From Cephalopachus bancanus (lineage: Eukaryota; Chordata; Mammalia; Primates; Tarsiidae), in contig JAPVLO010000122.1 of the NCBI GenBank assembly GCA_027257055.1, forward strand, positions 3,038,001-3,102,000: 64,000 nucleotides of DNA, read 5' to 3'. The notes under the pieces were generated by a model that worked only from the letters and a program-made list of their open reading frames with translations, ran no database searches and had not been told where the DNA came from. How positions within the stretch are numbered: position 1 is the first letter of the stretch; each line of letters begins with the position of its first letter. Shown here piece by piece: positions 43,452-56,149 of this stretch. Position numbers and translations under genes: made by a program.

Positions 43452-43742
43452 ATTTTTTTTTTTTTTTTTGAGTTGGAGTCTCACTCTGTCGCCCAGACTG
43501 GAGTGCAGTGGCCACTCCCAGCCACCGCAGCCTCGACCTGCTGGGCTCCGGCGATCCTTCCACCTCAGCCTTCCAAGCAGCCGGAATTATAGGCATGCAC
43601 TACCACGCCCGGCTGATTTTGTGATTTATTGTAGAGATGAGGTCTCTCTGCCCATGCGGGTCTCGAACCTGCGGGCTCAGGCAATCCACTCACCTTAGCC
43701 TCCCAAAGGCGCGGGATTACAGGCTGGGCCACCGAGCCCGGC
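43452..43742 (-). mobile_element. Alu in 3' UTR (copy 2, third)
   Basis: Counterpart of 25030-25320. Confidence 0.93.
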
Positions 43743-44371
43743 TGGAAAGCTGATTTTTTTTAACGACTATGCTTCAAAACGTTTTGTGGGGAGTAACAGC
43801 AAACAGGTGCTAATTTGTTTGGATATAGCATAAGCAGTGTCTCAATCTTTTAAAAGAACAAAATACAGTTGTATATGCCATTGTTGCTTTGGCTTTTTTT
43901 GTTTTTGTTTTTTCTTTTCAGAAATCTTATACCTTTAAGAGACTAAGGATGTTATTTTGGCTGTACTTTGGAATTCTTATTTACAAAAATAGTTTTACCA
44001 AAAATGGTTTTACAAATGATTATGTTTACAAAAGTTTCTCTAAAACAGGTTTTAACCATGTTTCAAGTGTCAGTTTCTTGCCTCGTTAACTTGGAGCCTA
44101 ATGCTCTGGCTTTTAGGTTGCTAAGGAGCTGATATTTTTGACATTTTTTATTGACCTTTGTTCTAAAAATGAATGTCCTGATAAAGGGGGTTGGGAGGGT
44201 TTAACAACCAAAAAACAAGAATGTTATGGTGTTTAAATTTATAATTGTTAAAAATGTCATCTCAAGTCAAGTCACTGGTCTGTTTGCATTTGATACATTT
44301 TTGTACTAATTTGCATTGTAAAATTATTTCATGATTAGAAAATACCTGTGGATATTTGTATAAAAGTGTGA

Positions 44372-44377
44372 AATAAA
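44372..44377 (+). terminator. ITGA6: Distal poly(A) signal, copy 2
   Basis: AATAAA in the same context as 25950-25955. Confidence 0.7.
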
Positions 44378-47300
44378 AATTTTTTATGAAAGTGTTCATT
44401 GCTGAGTAACACAACATTATGTATGTGAAATAGACTCTAAAATTATAAATGACAACCTGAATTGCCTTTTTAAAAATTTCATCAAGCCAAACTAAAGTTC
44501 CATGTTTTTATTTATTCTTAGTATTTCAGATCAGCCAAAGATGTCAGTGCCAAAGAATATAATGTAATTGTGATTGAGAATATATTTTTTCTCTTTTTTC
44601 TCTGCTATGTAGCTGATGCTCAGGTCTTTAAAATAATTTTCCTCCTTTATAAGTAAAAGAAAATGGTATTAAAGATGGTTTATTCAAGATACCTACAAAT
44701 TGGGAGTTATCTGTTCATCTGCTTCAAAGGCTTATGCCTGTAGGGATAGGAGTTATTTAGCAATGATAACAAGGCATAGAAAATAAAAGTTCTGAAGTTG
44801 TTTCCTTCTTAGAACATATTTTGGATGTGAGAGCAGTCCAGCTGTGACATGTGTCGTTATATTAATCACTAGGACTGGCTTGGCAAAATCAGCCATCAAA
44901 ATATTTCCTGCACCAAAGGAGTTCATTTATATTTAAGGAGTTTTATGAAACTTTAGCAGGATTATCATAATTTAACACAAGAATAATAAAGCATCTATAT
45001 AGTGCCCAGACAATATAGTATGCTCTGGCATTTTCAATCTAAAATGTGTTATCTATTCAATATATCAGATAGTAGTTTTTCTTTCTTTTTTTTTTTTTGA
45101 GTCAGTCTGTCGCCCAGACTGGAGGGCAGTGGCATGATTACAGCTCACCATAGCCTCTACCTCCTAGGCTCTGGCGATCCTTCCACTTCAGTTTCTTGAG
45201 TAGCTGGGACTACAGGGGTGCACAACCATGCTTGGCTCTGTCTGTTTGCTTGGTAGAGATGAGGTCTTCCTATGTTGCCCAGACTGGTCTCAAACTCCTG
45301 GGCTCGGAAAGTGCTAGGATTACAGGTGGGACTTGGTATTATACAAAATCTTAGCTTTCTTGGTTCTTTAAACATCTAGTCAAGATAGCTGGCTCATGCC
45401 TGTAATCTCAGCAGTTTTGGAGGCCAAGGCAGGCGGATTGCTTGAGCACAGGAGTTTAAAACCAAACTTTGTCTCTACAAAAATGTATATATTTTTTACA
45501 TTTAGATAGGCGTTGTGGCTTGCACCTATTGTACTCCCAGCTACTATTGCGCCTGTTGAAATCCCAGGTTTTCCTGAGCCCAGAAGGTCAAAGATGCCAT
45601 GAGTCATGTTTGCTCAGTAATGCCACTTCGCTCCATCCTGGACAACAGAGTGAGACTCTGATACAAAATAAGTACATTTTTTAAAAAATCAGATGTTACC
45701 ACTCATAGAAATGTGATTGGCACTTTTTGGCTGTGGGCCTTTTTTAGCCTAGGATCACATATACAGTTCTATGAATATTAAAACACTACAATAATGTCTA
45801 CTCATAACTGTGTAGAGGCTGTCAGACATGGCAGTGGTTTGACTTGGGCTATGGCATAGATGACATGGGCTGGAGGTCAAGACACACCCAGTCATACTAT
45901 GATTCCACCCTTCCCATCTCAACAAATCACACAGGAATATCTATGAGTGACTGTGGTCTGACTACAGGGCTATCATTGAATCTATTTGGATTCATAGAGG
46001 AAATTATTACAAACATTGGCACTTTATTATTGGTTGCAACTTGCCACAGTCTCACAATGGATTATTAATAATCATAGCTATGTCATTCCCTTATGACTGA
46101 GAATATTCTGGGACGTGGGATAGATTTGGGGTAAGGAATGCTTTCATTTGTCCAGACCAGGGAAGTAAGGATAAGACCTAGCCTTCTACTCTAAATGAAA
46201 ACATTTTAACAAAAACCTGATCTCTAGTACACTAACACAAAAGGGACAACATGGGAAGACAAACTGGGATTGAGAGGTTATTCTGCTTTACCTTGAGGGA
46301 AAAAAATGCCTCAGATAGTTGGGTTCCACATTAAATATGTCCTCAGGGCTAAGAAAACAGAAGTGGAAAAGAGTTGTTTCATCAACCTGGGGTAGCATCA
46401 AGTAAATGATTAAAGGCAGATCCTCAAGACCAAAGGACAGGAGAGTCCGACCACTCACATTGGGGAAAAGGCAAGATGCACAGAGATGAAGAAAATGAAC
46501 TTTGGAATGATTTCAAGAGTGGCTGTTGTGATGCTAATGGGCCTCTGTTTTTCCCATAGTTCCTGATTGTGTTCAGAGGCCAGTGTTTTCTTTCTCTTCT
46601 GTACCTTAAAAAGCAGGTTTTGCCAGCTCTGAAAGGCATCTCATCCAGCTGTTGGAATGTAGTAGAGCTACATAGGATCTAGAGTCAGGTCTGAGGAGAT
46701 GTCACAACAGACCTCATCCTAGGAGGAAATATATAGGGAAATTTATGACCAAACTCTCTGACTAAGGATAAATGAACCATAGAGCACAAACCAGAGCAGG
46801 GAACCTGTCCAGCCCAGTGCCAGGGTGGGCCGGATGCCACAAAGGGCAAAACTAACCAGGTAATAGTTGATGATTACACCAGAGTGAGGGAGTCAAGTGC
46901 AATTTCTGTAGCAGTCAGCAAAGCTTAAGTGCCTCAATCTTCTCTTGCCCTTGCCCCAGAGCCATTTCAGTTATGCTGCCTGTGTCAGGGTCATACACAC
47001 AGACCCATGTTAGGAGAGGTCAGATAAAATCTCTCACCATTCATCCTAGAACATCTGCCGAAAATGTCCAGAAAATACAGGGTCAGAGTGTGCTGCTTTT
47101 GTTATCTCAAAGTCTAGCTGTTAAGTGTTCAATTCACCAATAATCAGTAGATAGATTTAGATAGAGTGTTCCGTTAAGAGCTTATCATTGTGAAATGGAT
47201 GTGGCTTAATCATTATTTTCCGATTGGAAGTAAATAAATGCTTAAGAATGCTAAGTTAGGATCTGGGGGTTATACATACAAATAAGACACTGGCTCTGAT

Positions 47301-47891
47301 CTCTTATGGGACATTTATAATCTAAAACTACTGATGGTATTAAAGGATAAATGAATTCATTTTTTATTGGTAGCATTTTATGATTCTAATTAATAGGCTC
47401 ATGCCTGTAATCTCAGCAGGCATTAAAAATAAATTAAAAATAATGAGTTACCAGTAGTTGACATATAAGGTCAATACCATATTCTCTGTGGGTAGAATTT
47501 GCCCCTGGTACAACCCCATTCCCAGAAAATTTGGAGTAGTTGTTCTCAACCTGAGCTACACATTTGAATCACCTAGGAAATTTTTTTTTTCAAATCTGAT
47601 GTCCAGACTATCTGCCACACCGACTACATCAGAATCTCTGTGGGTGATACCCAAGCATTCATGCTACAAAATGTCCCCAGCTAACTCTTAAAGGACCACT
47701 AGTGTCGACAACTACTTTAGAGATCATTAGATGTCCTGAATATTGATCAAAAGGGCTCAGGCCACTGTGTGGAAATGCCTGGTTTCTGTTTGTGGTACTT
47801 CCTCTGCCCCAGTAACAGGAGCTGGGAAGCTAGAGGTTCATGTGTCGTAAGTAGTGAGGTGACAGGGCAGTGCATAAGACGTGGCTCTCGA

Positions 47892-48179
47892 GCCGGGCTC
47901 AGTGGCTCAGCCTGTAATCCCACGCCTTTGAGAGGCTGAGGTGAGTGGATTGCCTGAGCCCACGGATTCGAGACCTGCCTGGGCAGCGAGATCTCATCTC
48001 TACAATAAATCAAAAAATCAACCGGGCGTGGTAGAGCATGCCTGTAATTCCAGCTACTTGGAAGCCTGAGGCGGAAGGATCGCCGGAGCCCAGCAGGTCG
48101 AGGTTGCGGTGGCCGGGAGCGGCCACTGCACTCCAGTCTGGGCGACAGAGTGAGACTCCAACTCAAAAAAAAAAAAAAA
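47892..48179 (+). mobile_element. Lineage-specific Alu, sense (copy 2)
   Basis: Counterpart of 29471-29757 with the same AAGACGTGGCTCT target-site repeats. Confidence 0.93.
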
Positions 48180-48342
48180 GACGTGGCTCTGGCAGGCTGT
48201 GGGTGTGAATTATTCACCTTAGAATATAACCTTGGATGGGTTACTGATATCTCTGTGCCCCAAAGATATCAGTATTTTACAGAGAATGCTCTAGATAATC
48301 CTCTGTGAAATATGATTGATTATAGTACCCATCTCACAGGTT

Positions 48343-48639
48343 CTTTTTTTTTTTTTTTTGAATTGAAGTCTCACTCTGTCACCCAGGCTGAAGTGCAGTG
48401 GCACACTCACCACCACCCCAGAGTCGACCTGCTGGGCTCCGGCAATCCTTCCACCTCAGCCTTCCAAGTAGCTGGAACTACAGAAGCACACTACCACGCC
48501 CGGCTAATTTTTTTGATTTATTGTAGAAACAAGGTCTCGCCAAGTTGCCCAGGTGGGTCTCAAACCCACGGGCTCAGGCAATTCGCTCACCTCGGCCTCC
48601 CAAAGCACGGGATTACAGGCTGAACCACTGAGCCCGGCT
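48343..48639 (-). mobile_element. Lineage-specific Alu, antisense (copy 2)
   Basis: Counterpart of 29922-30218 with CTCACAGGTTCT flanks. Confidence 0.93.
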
Positions 48640-49480
48640 CTCACAGGTTCTTGTACGGAGTAAATGAGATTATGTGGACATGCTCATTAAATGTTACTAT
48701 TTTATACTTACCCTTGTTTATTACTTAGAATCATAAAATGCTGAAATAGGACAGAAGCATGGAAATCAGTTCTGCTTCCTCATTTCACAGATGGGGAAAC
48801 AGTTTATTTTTATTGTCACTGGAACCTTTTGTCTCCTCATTCTGTGTCTACCAACCCATGACTTGCTAGTGGGTGTTACAACTACAGTCTGTAAGCCTAT
48901 GTACCTTCTGCAAAAAAAAAAAAAAAAAAAACAAAAAACGATACTAAAGAAAACTTTTAAAAATTTAAGAATGAACCTAACTCTTAAAATATTATCAACA
49001 TAGGACATTCTGAACAGCAACAAGAGTGACCTTATTTCTGGGTTAAACTCTTGTCTGTCTCAGCCCTTAATATAATGACCATAATACAAATTTGGGATGG
49101 GGTCAGGGAACACACAGAAAATCAATGTGTTAAGATTATCAGTTAAGCATCTTGAAATTGCTGAGTACTGATTATTCTTGATTTTTTTCTCCTCTGAAAT
49201 GGAAGAGTGTGAAAGAAGCAGATTCTTTTTTTTTTTTTTTTGAGTCTTTTCTCAGAGTTCTTCACACACCATCGATTCTTTGGTTTCCTTTCGTGGGAAG
49301 GCAAGTTGCAGTTTTGTTGCTTATTATTATACCTTTACTGTGCAAAGGAGGAAATGCTCACAGAGCCCATCTTGCACTTGAGCTAAACCATGTATATTAG
49401 ACCAGAATTTGTCATAGGAAGAACAAGTTTGAAGACTCCTTCCTATCTCCCACATGTCACAAAAATGTATGGACTGAAAG

Positions 49481-49755
49481 ATTTTTTTTTTTTTTTGAGT
49501 CAGTCTCACTTTATCGCCCAGGCTGGAGTGCAGTGGCACACTCATGGCTACTGCAGCCTCGACCTGCTAGACTCAAGGGATCCTTCTGCCTCAGCCTTCC
49601 AAGTATGTGGAACTACAGGCACATACCACCACACCTGGAATTTTTTTACTTATTGTAGAGATGAGGTCTAGCCAAGTTGCCCAGCCTAGTCTCAAACTCC
49701 TGGACTCAGGCAATCCTCTCACCTCTGCCTCCCAAAGCGCTAGGATTACAGCTAG
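49481..49755 (-). mobile_element. Alu, antisense (copy 2)
   Basis: Counterpart of 31059-31332. Confidence 0.88.
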
Positions 49756-50045
49756 ACCCACAGAAGCAATGATATGTTGGTCTGGTTATAGTGACTTCTC
49801 TAAATTAGTAATGAGGCAGGGTAGCTAGCACAGGTTAGACATAGATAGATAAATTTCCCATAGGCAGGTTTTAGAAAGTGTTCAGACATTTTTAAAATTA
49901 CATTAAGCTGGCAGCCTATCCTACCCCCTGGGAAAAAAATCAAAAGAAAATCCCACCAGATACAAGGCTAGGACAGCCCAACCTTTCAGCTCATAATCAC
50001 TAAAAATCCTTCGGGTTCCCTATTGATGGTAAAAAGCTCAACCTC

Positions 50046-50343
50046 GGCTGGGCATGGTGGCTCATGCCTATAATCCCAGCACTTTGGAAGGCTGAGATGA
50101 GAGGATTGCCTGAGCCCACGGGTTTGAGACCAGCCTGGGCAACTTAGTGACACCTCATCTCCACAATAAAACCAAAAATTAGCCGGGCGTGGTGGCGCAT
50201 GCCTATAGTTCCAACTACTTGCAAGGCTGAAGTGGAAGGATTGCCTGAGCCCAGCAGGTCGAGTCTGCGGTGGCTGTGAGCATGCCACTGCACTCCAGCC
50301 TGAGCAACAGACTCAGACTTCAACTCAAAAAAAAAAAAAAAAA
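50046..50343 (+). mobile_element. Alu, sense (copy 2)
   Basis: Counterpart of 31623-31920. Confidence 0.92.
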
Positions 50344-50606
50344 GGCTCAACCCCACCTCTTAACTGATCAAAACCATAAAAATGATAATAAGACCACCCC
50401 TCCTCCCATCAGCGCTGGAGAGGGCAGCAGTTACCTGTGCTCCACCCTCATTTGCATATCAATAATTAGGTAGCTGTATGTAGTTTGAAATTTGAAGGCA
50501 AAAGCCCAGTTTTTCTTCTTTGAAAAAACTTGCCCACGGCAGGTCCTTCTGCCATGAATCTTCCTTTTTCCTTCTTCTCTTTTTCTCGCTTGTAAACTTT
50601 GTTTTA

Positions 50607-51026
50607 AAACTTTGCCGCCCTTCCGCCGCGGCAGCCATCGGCAAGCAGCCGCCATGGCCCTGCGCTACCCCATGGCCGTGGGCCTCAACAGGGGCCACAA
50701 GGTGACCACGAACTTGAACAAGCCGAGGCACAGCCACCGCCGCGGGCGCCTGACCAAGCACACCAAGTTCGTGCGGGACATGATCCGGGAGGAGTGCGGC
50801 TTCGGCCCCTCTGAGCGGCGCGCCATGGAACCGCTCAAGGTCTCCAAGGACAAGCGGGCGCTCAAGTTCATCAAGAAACGGATGGGGACGCACATCCGCG
50901 CCAAGAGGAGGCACGAGGAGCTGAGCGACGTGCTGGCTGCCTTGAGGAAGGCGGCGGCCAAGAAGGACTGAACCCCCCCCCGACCTCAATAAAGCCTTTG
51001 CGGAATCGAAAAAAACCAAACTTTGC
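50607..51026 (+). pseudogene. RPL36: RPL36 processed retrocopy with intact ORF (copy 2)
   Basis: Second copy of the eL36 retrocopy, made by the segmental duplication and not by an independent insertion: the flanking AAACTTTGC repeats and the neighbouring Alu are the same. The ORF 50654-50971 encodes the same 105 residues as copy 1. The only difference I see is in the C run after the stop (nine C then GACC here, a longer C run in copy 1). Confidence 0.9.
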
Positions 51027-51052
51027 TGGCCACTCAAAAATTCGTTTTAGAA

Positions 51053-51343
51053 GCCGGGCTCGGTGGCTCAGCCTGTAATCCCGCGCTTTGGGAGGCTGAG
51101 GTGAGTGGACTGCCTGAGCCCGCGAGTTCGAGACCTGCCTGGGCAACTTGGCGAGACCTCATCTCTACAATAAATCAAAAATTAGCCGGGCGTGGTAGCG
51201 CACCCCTGTAGTTCCAGCTACTCGGAAGGCTGAGGCGGAAGGATCGCCGGAGCCCAGCAGGTCGAGGCTGCGGTGCCCGGGAGCGGCCCCTGCACTCCAG
51301 TCTGGGTGACAGAGTGAGACTCCAACTCAAAATAAAATAAAAT
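51053..51343 (+). mobile_element. Lineage-specific Alu, sense (copy 2)
   Basis: Counterpart of 32631-32920. Confidence 0.93.
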
Positions 51344-51445
51344 AAAATTCATTTTAGAAACAAGCCGAAGAATCCACGAGTTTTTCTGCCACACCCCACT
51401 CAGCATCAAGCAACAAAACCAAAAGATTGAAAAGGTTCGGGCTAG

Positions 51446-51738
51446 GCCGGGCTCGGTGGCTCAGCCTGTAATCCCGCGCCTTTGGGAGGCTGAGGTGAGT
51501 GGATTTCCTGAGCCCGCGGGTTCGAGACCCGCCTGGGCAGCGAGACCTCATCTCTACCATAAATCAAAAAATCAGCCGGGTGTGGTAGCGCGCGCCTGTA
51601 GTTCCAGCTACTCGGAAGACTGAGGCGGAAGGATCACCGGAGCCCAGCGGGTCGAGGCTGCGGTGGCCGGAAGCGGCCACTGCACTCCAGTCTGGGCGAC
51701 AGAGTGAGACTCCAACTAAAAAAAAAAAAAAAAAAAAA
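51446..51738 (+). mobile_element. Lineage-specific Alu, sense (copy 2)
   Basis: Counterpart of 33023-33316. Confidence 0.94.
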
Positions 51739-53843
51739 GAAAAGGTTCGGGCTATTTCAAAGAGAAGCTTTTTGTAACTTGACATTTCCTTTCTCAACGG
51801 CAACTATTCAGTTTTCCTTTGCCTGTTCTCACCACAAACAACTCAAGTATCCCTGCTAGAAAACAAACATAAATGAATAAAACTCCTAAGCTATTGTGGT
51901 ATATATCTGTGGATTGGCTTGCTCAATCTCTATTCCACCCTTTTTCTTTCTTTTTTTTCTGAGTTGGAGTCTCACTCTGTCATCCAGGCTGGAGTGCAGT
52001 GGCAAGCGCCAGTTACCACAGCCTTGAACTAGGACTACAGGCATGTATTACCATGCCCAGCTAATTTTTTATTACTATTTTTTTTTGTAAAGACAAGGTC
52101 TCACTATGTTGCCTAAGTTGGTCTCAAACTCCTGAGCTCCAGCAATCCTCCCACCTTGGCCTTCCAAAGTTCTGGGACTATAGTTATGAGCTACCGCACC
52201 TGTCTTATTTCACCTTTTTTCTAGTTGGAAGTGCTGGAAAGTTAAAAATACCCTTTCAGACTCCCTTGCAGCTAGGGTTGTGCATATAAATCTAATTCTA
52301 TGAATTGCATCATTTCACTTGAGATCTGAAAGGTGAGTGCATAGTGGCTTTTGCTTCTAGCAAGTATGGTATGGAGACCCAAGGTTCAGTGTTGAGCTTC
52401 TTTTAGTTTTCTGAGAAGCAGAGAAGGATTGTGACGTCTTGATTCTTCTATTTTCCTGACCTTGGATTGTAGCTACAAGCATTTGTCTTCAACTCTATTT
52501 GACTGCCTCAGAGATCCCCAGAGGCCCAGCCTAAAGGACCACTTCAGTCTGTTTTTTATACATACAATCCCCTAAATTAAATTCCTTCATATTAATAATA
52601 TCTAGAGTGGTTTCTATTTGATCCACCCAAAGAAAATGCTATAAGATCTAAGAAACTGAAAAAAATATGTAGAGAAGGTAGCTACCTTTTTCCAGCTAAT
52701 GCTGGACTCAAAGTACCATTACCGCTTTTAAGATCAGCTTGATTCTCTAAGATATGTCCAATAAACTCATGTCACAGTGAATTCTCTTTTTTCCTTTTTC
52801 TAAATCTCCAAGAGAGGGTAAAAATGTCTGTGTACATTAGTTGACTAAAAAAATGCAGAAATAAATGAAAGTAACTGGGTGTGGTGGTACTGTACACCCA
52901 CAGTCCCATCTACTGGGGAGGCTGAGGCAGGAGGATCACTTTAGCCCAGGAGTTTGAGGCTGCAGTGAGCTATGATCACACCACTGCACTCCAGCCTGGA
53001 TGACAAAGAGAGACTCTCTCTCTAAACATAAATAAATAAATGAAAATGATGGGGTTCAGGACACACTACCCCAAAACATGACTATAGGAGACCAGAATAT
53101 ATCACCCTAAATATGCCTCTTTAGCCAAAGGATTATTTTGAACTGATTATTTTGGGAAAACAGACACAAGATAAGCTCTAAACACAAAGGAGAAATTACC
53201 CTTTTGTAAGAAAAATTATATATCTAAAAAGGACACCTCCATTTGTAAGGGTAGTTCCTTCTGTGCATCAGGAAGAGAAAGACTCTAAAATCACTAGAAA
53301 CTCATCCATGGAGAGGGCATCAGCTGAAATCTGTATGGCCTGTCTGCTCTTGTTTACTCTGATTTTCCTGGTTACCTTGTCATGACTGGATCTCTCCCAC
53401 ACCCTTTATTTTTTATCAGGGTATTTAATTTGAAATCAAAGCCATCTCTTTGAGATTTACTCTAGAGATTTACTCATTTCTCCAGGTTATTTTCCATGTA
53501 CACATGAGATACATGTGTTAATAAACTTCTATTTGTTTTTCTCTTGTTAACCTTCATTTGTTACAGGAGTCCATCCCAACTAAGAATTCCCAACATAAGA
53601 AACAATCGGGAAATGAGGGGACTAGCATTAGAGAAAAATGTAAAGAATCCTTATTCTTCAAGTTTGAGAAAATATCACATTCTGTGGATGAAATATGTTA
53701 TTAAATCCCAATAATGAATTCCAGCAAAATTTAAAAATCTTTAGTTTGTTGAAATTTGTAAGTAAAAATACAATCTAAGGAAGAGTGTGCAGAATATCAA
53801 AATGGGTAATGAACATGTGTGATTTTTACCTGCCTAGCATCCT

Positions 53844-53893
<50 letters not shown>

Positions 53894-54486
53894 TGCCTCT
53901 CCACCTATTACCAGTTTTCAGGAGTGGAAACATGACCCACGCCTGTCCAAGCAGAGTCTCCCTGGGGCTTTTCTAGAACAATTAGCACAGAGGTGCACAC
54001 TACTGAGACTTTGCTCAGCTAGAACTACGGAAGCCTGGTGCTACTCTGTCCATCTCTATCGTTATGAGAAAATCTGACACTATGAAAAGAAGAGCTGAAA
54101 TATGAAGAGGAGGGAAGAGGAGGGTACACTCCGATGCTTTGGATCTACCATACCTGAAGACTTTCTAGTAACACAAGACAAAATAGTCTCTTTTTATTTA
54201 AGGAAGTTCGAGTTGGGCTTTTTGTACTTGAGTCTGGAGTCTGTAAGAGCCTGGCAAATACAAAGTAAAATCTGTCAACGCCGTTGCATCTCTGGAAGGA
54301 TTATCAAGATAAATATTTGGTTATTCTGGATTCCCTCTCCTTATGTGGTTTACCCAGTGGGTTTCTCCAGTGTTTCTCCATGTCTTCAGCATACTCTGCT
54401 TCCTGCCTCACAAAAAAGTTGTAATTATCATGTAAGAATAATCCTTAAATTATAGAAGGATTATATTCATTTCTTGCCTAGATGTT
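51739..54486 (+). other. Unassigned flank, copy 2 right end
   Basis: Duplicate of 33317-36064: a deleted antisense Alu (51947-52204), an Alu right-arm piece (52869-53033) and (TG)n at 53847-53892. No gene is seen. Confidence 0.75.
53847..53892. repeat. (TG)n microsatellite, right end of copy 2
   Basis: Pure TG run, slightly shorter than at 35424-35471. Confidence 0.95.
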
Positions 54487-54498
54487 GTCTTATTTATT

Positions 54499-54789
54499 TA
54501 TTTATTTATTTTTTTGAGTTGGAGTCTCACTCTGTCGTCCAGACTGGAGTGCAGTGGCCGCTTCCGGCCACCGCAGCCTCGACCTGCTGGGCTCCAGCGA
54601 TCCTTCCACCTCAGCCTTCCGAGTGGCCGGAATTACAGGCATGCGCTATCACGCCCGGCTGATTTTTTGATTTATTGTAGAGATGAGGTCTCGCTGCCCA
54701 GGCGGGTCTCGAACCCGCGGGCTCAAGCAATCCACTCACCTCAGCCTCCCAAAGGCGCGGGATTACAGGCTGAGCCACTGAGCCCGGCT
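54499..54789 (-). mobile_element. Distal Alu at the duplication breakpoint (Alu-B)
   Basis: Complete antisense Alu with matching flanks GTCTTATTTATT (54487-54498) and GTCTAATTTATT (54790-54801), one mismatch. It is the short-left-arm subtype (GTCTCGCTGCCCAGG), unlike Alu-A. It supplies the left flank of the chimeric Alu. Confidence 0.94.
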
Positions 54790-54869
54790 GTCTAATTTAT
54801 TTTAACACACACATTCTCTCCACTGGACTACACGGTCACAGCACCTTCCTCTATAAAAATAATGACTTC

Positions 54870-55163
54870 GGCCAGGCTTGGTGGCTCAGTCTGTAATCCC
54901 AGCACTCTGGGAGGCCAAGGCGAGTGGATTGCCTGAGCCCATGGTTTTGAGATCAGTCCGGGCAACTTGGTGAGACCTCGTCTCTACAATAAATAAAATG
55001 TCAGCCCGGCGTGGTTAATGCATGCCTGTAGTTTCAACTACTTGGAAGGTTAAGGCGAAAGGATCACCGAAGCCCAGCAGGTCGGCACTGGGGTGGCCAT
55101 GAGTGTGCCATGGCACTCCAGCCTGGGCAACGAAGTGAGACTTCAACTCAAAAAATAAATAAA
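54870..55163 (+). mobile_element. Alu, sense
   Basis: GGCCAGGCTTGGTGGCTCAGTC to CTTCAACTCAAAAAATAAATAA, flanked by AATAATGACTT on both sides. Confidence 0.92.
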
Positions 55164-55338
55164 TAATGACTTTATTGGTTAGTGCCTGTCCCACGAAAGA
55201 TGCTCAACAAGAGAAGTAGCCATAATCATAACCAAGGAGAGAGTGAGCATTTTAACCAAAACCACACAGTTAGAAAATGTCAGAGCTTTGATTCCTACCC
55301 AGGTGTACTCATATCAAAGTTCATGCATTTCTTTCTTT

Positions 55339-55633
55339 CTTTCTTTTTTTGAGTTGGAGTCTCACTCTGTCACCCAGGCTGGAGTGCAGTGGCATGCTCA
55401 TTGCCACTGTAACCTTGACCTTCTGGGCTCAGGCAATCCTTCCATGTCAGTCTTCCAAGTAGCTGGAACCACAGGTGTGCGCTATCATGTCTGGCTAATT
55501 TTTCTAGATTTATTATAGAGATGAGGTCTCGCCAGGTTGCCCAGGCTAATCTCAAACCCGTGGGCTCAGTCAATCCTCTCACGTTGGCCTTCCAAAGTGC
55601 TGGGATTATAGCCATGAGCCACCCTGCCAACCC
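55339..55633 (-). mobile_element. Alu, antisense
   Basis: CTTTCTTTCTTTTTTTGAGTTGGAG to CCACCCTGCCAACCCGGCC. The flanks GCATTTCTTT and ACATTTCTTA are a likely diverged target-site duplication. Confidence 0.9.
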
Positions 55634-56149
55634 GGCCCCACACATTTCTTAAACATGCTGGTAATGCATCTCTAACAGACGTGTCCTTCCTCCCATCGAG
55701 AGCAATACTTCCAGTCTTCCGGGACCTCATTCAGGCCCCGTCTTCCTTTCTTTCTATATTTCGCATTCTTCATTGGTCTCTCACCTTTAGCCTTTAGACC
55801 CACTCAAGACTTTCCCATTATAAAACATAAATAAACATTGGTCCTTCCCAATGACTGTATTTATTTATAGTTATCATCTCAGCTTCTTTATCACTGTTGT
55901 CATGAAATCACTTATTCCAAAGTCACCAATGGCCTTTCGGTTATTGAATCTAAGGTATATGACAGGAGATCCAAAGAAAAACAGAATTATCTTTTGGAGG
56001 GTGGCCCCCTTGCAGTACAGGTATCCCCTCTCTAGGTTAATGTTCTAGGAACCCATCAGTATCAGTGTACCAGCTAGCATTGTTGGGAGAGGATACATTC
56101 AACCTCAGCAAATTATTTTTGGAGAGTCTTTTAATGCATTTGCCCATTT

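Larger units (their letters stand above)
41416..44397 (+). other. ITGA6: ITGA6 3' UTR, copy 2
   Basis: Duplicate of 23014-25975 with the same three antisense Alus (42608-42908, 42913-43215, 43452-43742), a proximal AATAAA near 42211 and a distal AATAAA at 44372-44377. Differences include one T fewer in AACTGCCTAATTT (41634-41645) and the retained 18-base Alu segment. Confidence 0.8.
44398..50606 (+). other. Downstream flank, copy 2
   Basis: Duplicate of 25976-32183. No gene is seen. Alus at about 45082-45330, 45386-45668, 47892-48179, 48343-48639, 49481-49755 and 50046-50343 correspond one-to-one with those of copy 1. Small indels occur, e.g. near 47044 (loss of TTCT relative to 28623). Confidence 0.75.
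36116..54537 (+). repeat. Tandem segmental duplication, copy 2 (about 18.4 kb)
   Basis: Direct repeat of 17713-36115. It begins at the switch point in the chimeric Alu and ends inside the distal Alu (first diagnostic distal base T at 54538). It contains exon A2 (39026-39155), exon B2 (41254-41415), a second 3' UTR, poly(A) signal 44372-44377 and a second RPL36 retrocopy (ORF 50654-50971). Net length is about 20 bases more than copy 1, mostly the 18-base Alu segment kept at 43061-43078. Confidence 0.95.

Noticed and set aside
17713..54537. Assembly artefact (two haplotypes laid in tandem) as the preferred reading
   Set aside because: The junction is not a blunt or gap join. It is a precise Alu chimera with flanks swapped as expected from recombination, and the shared tract is only about 22-28 bases, short for an overlap-based misjoin. 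The possibility stays open because divergence is low.
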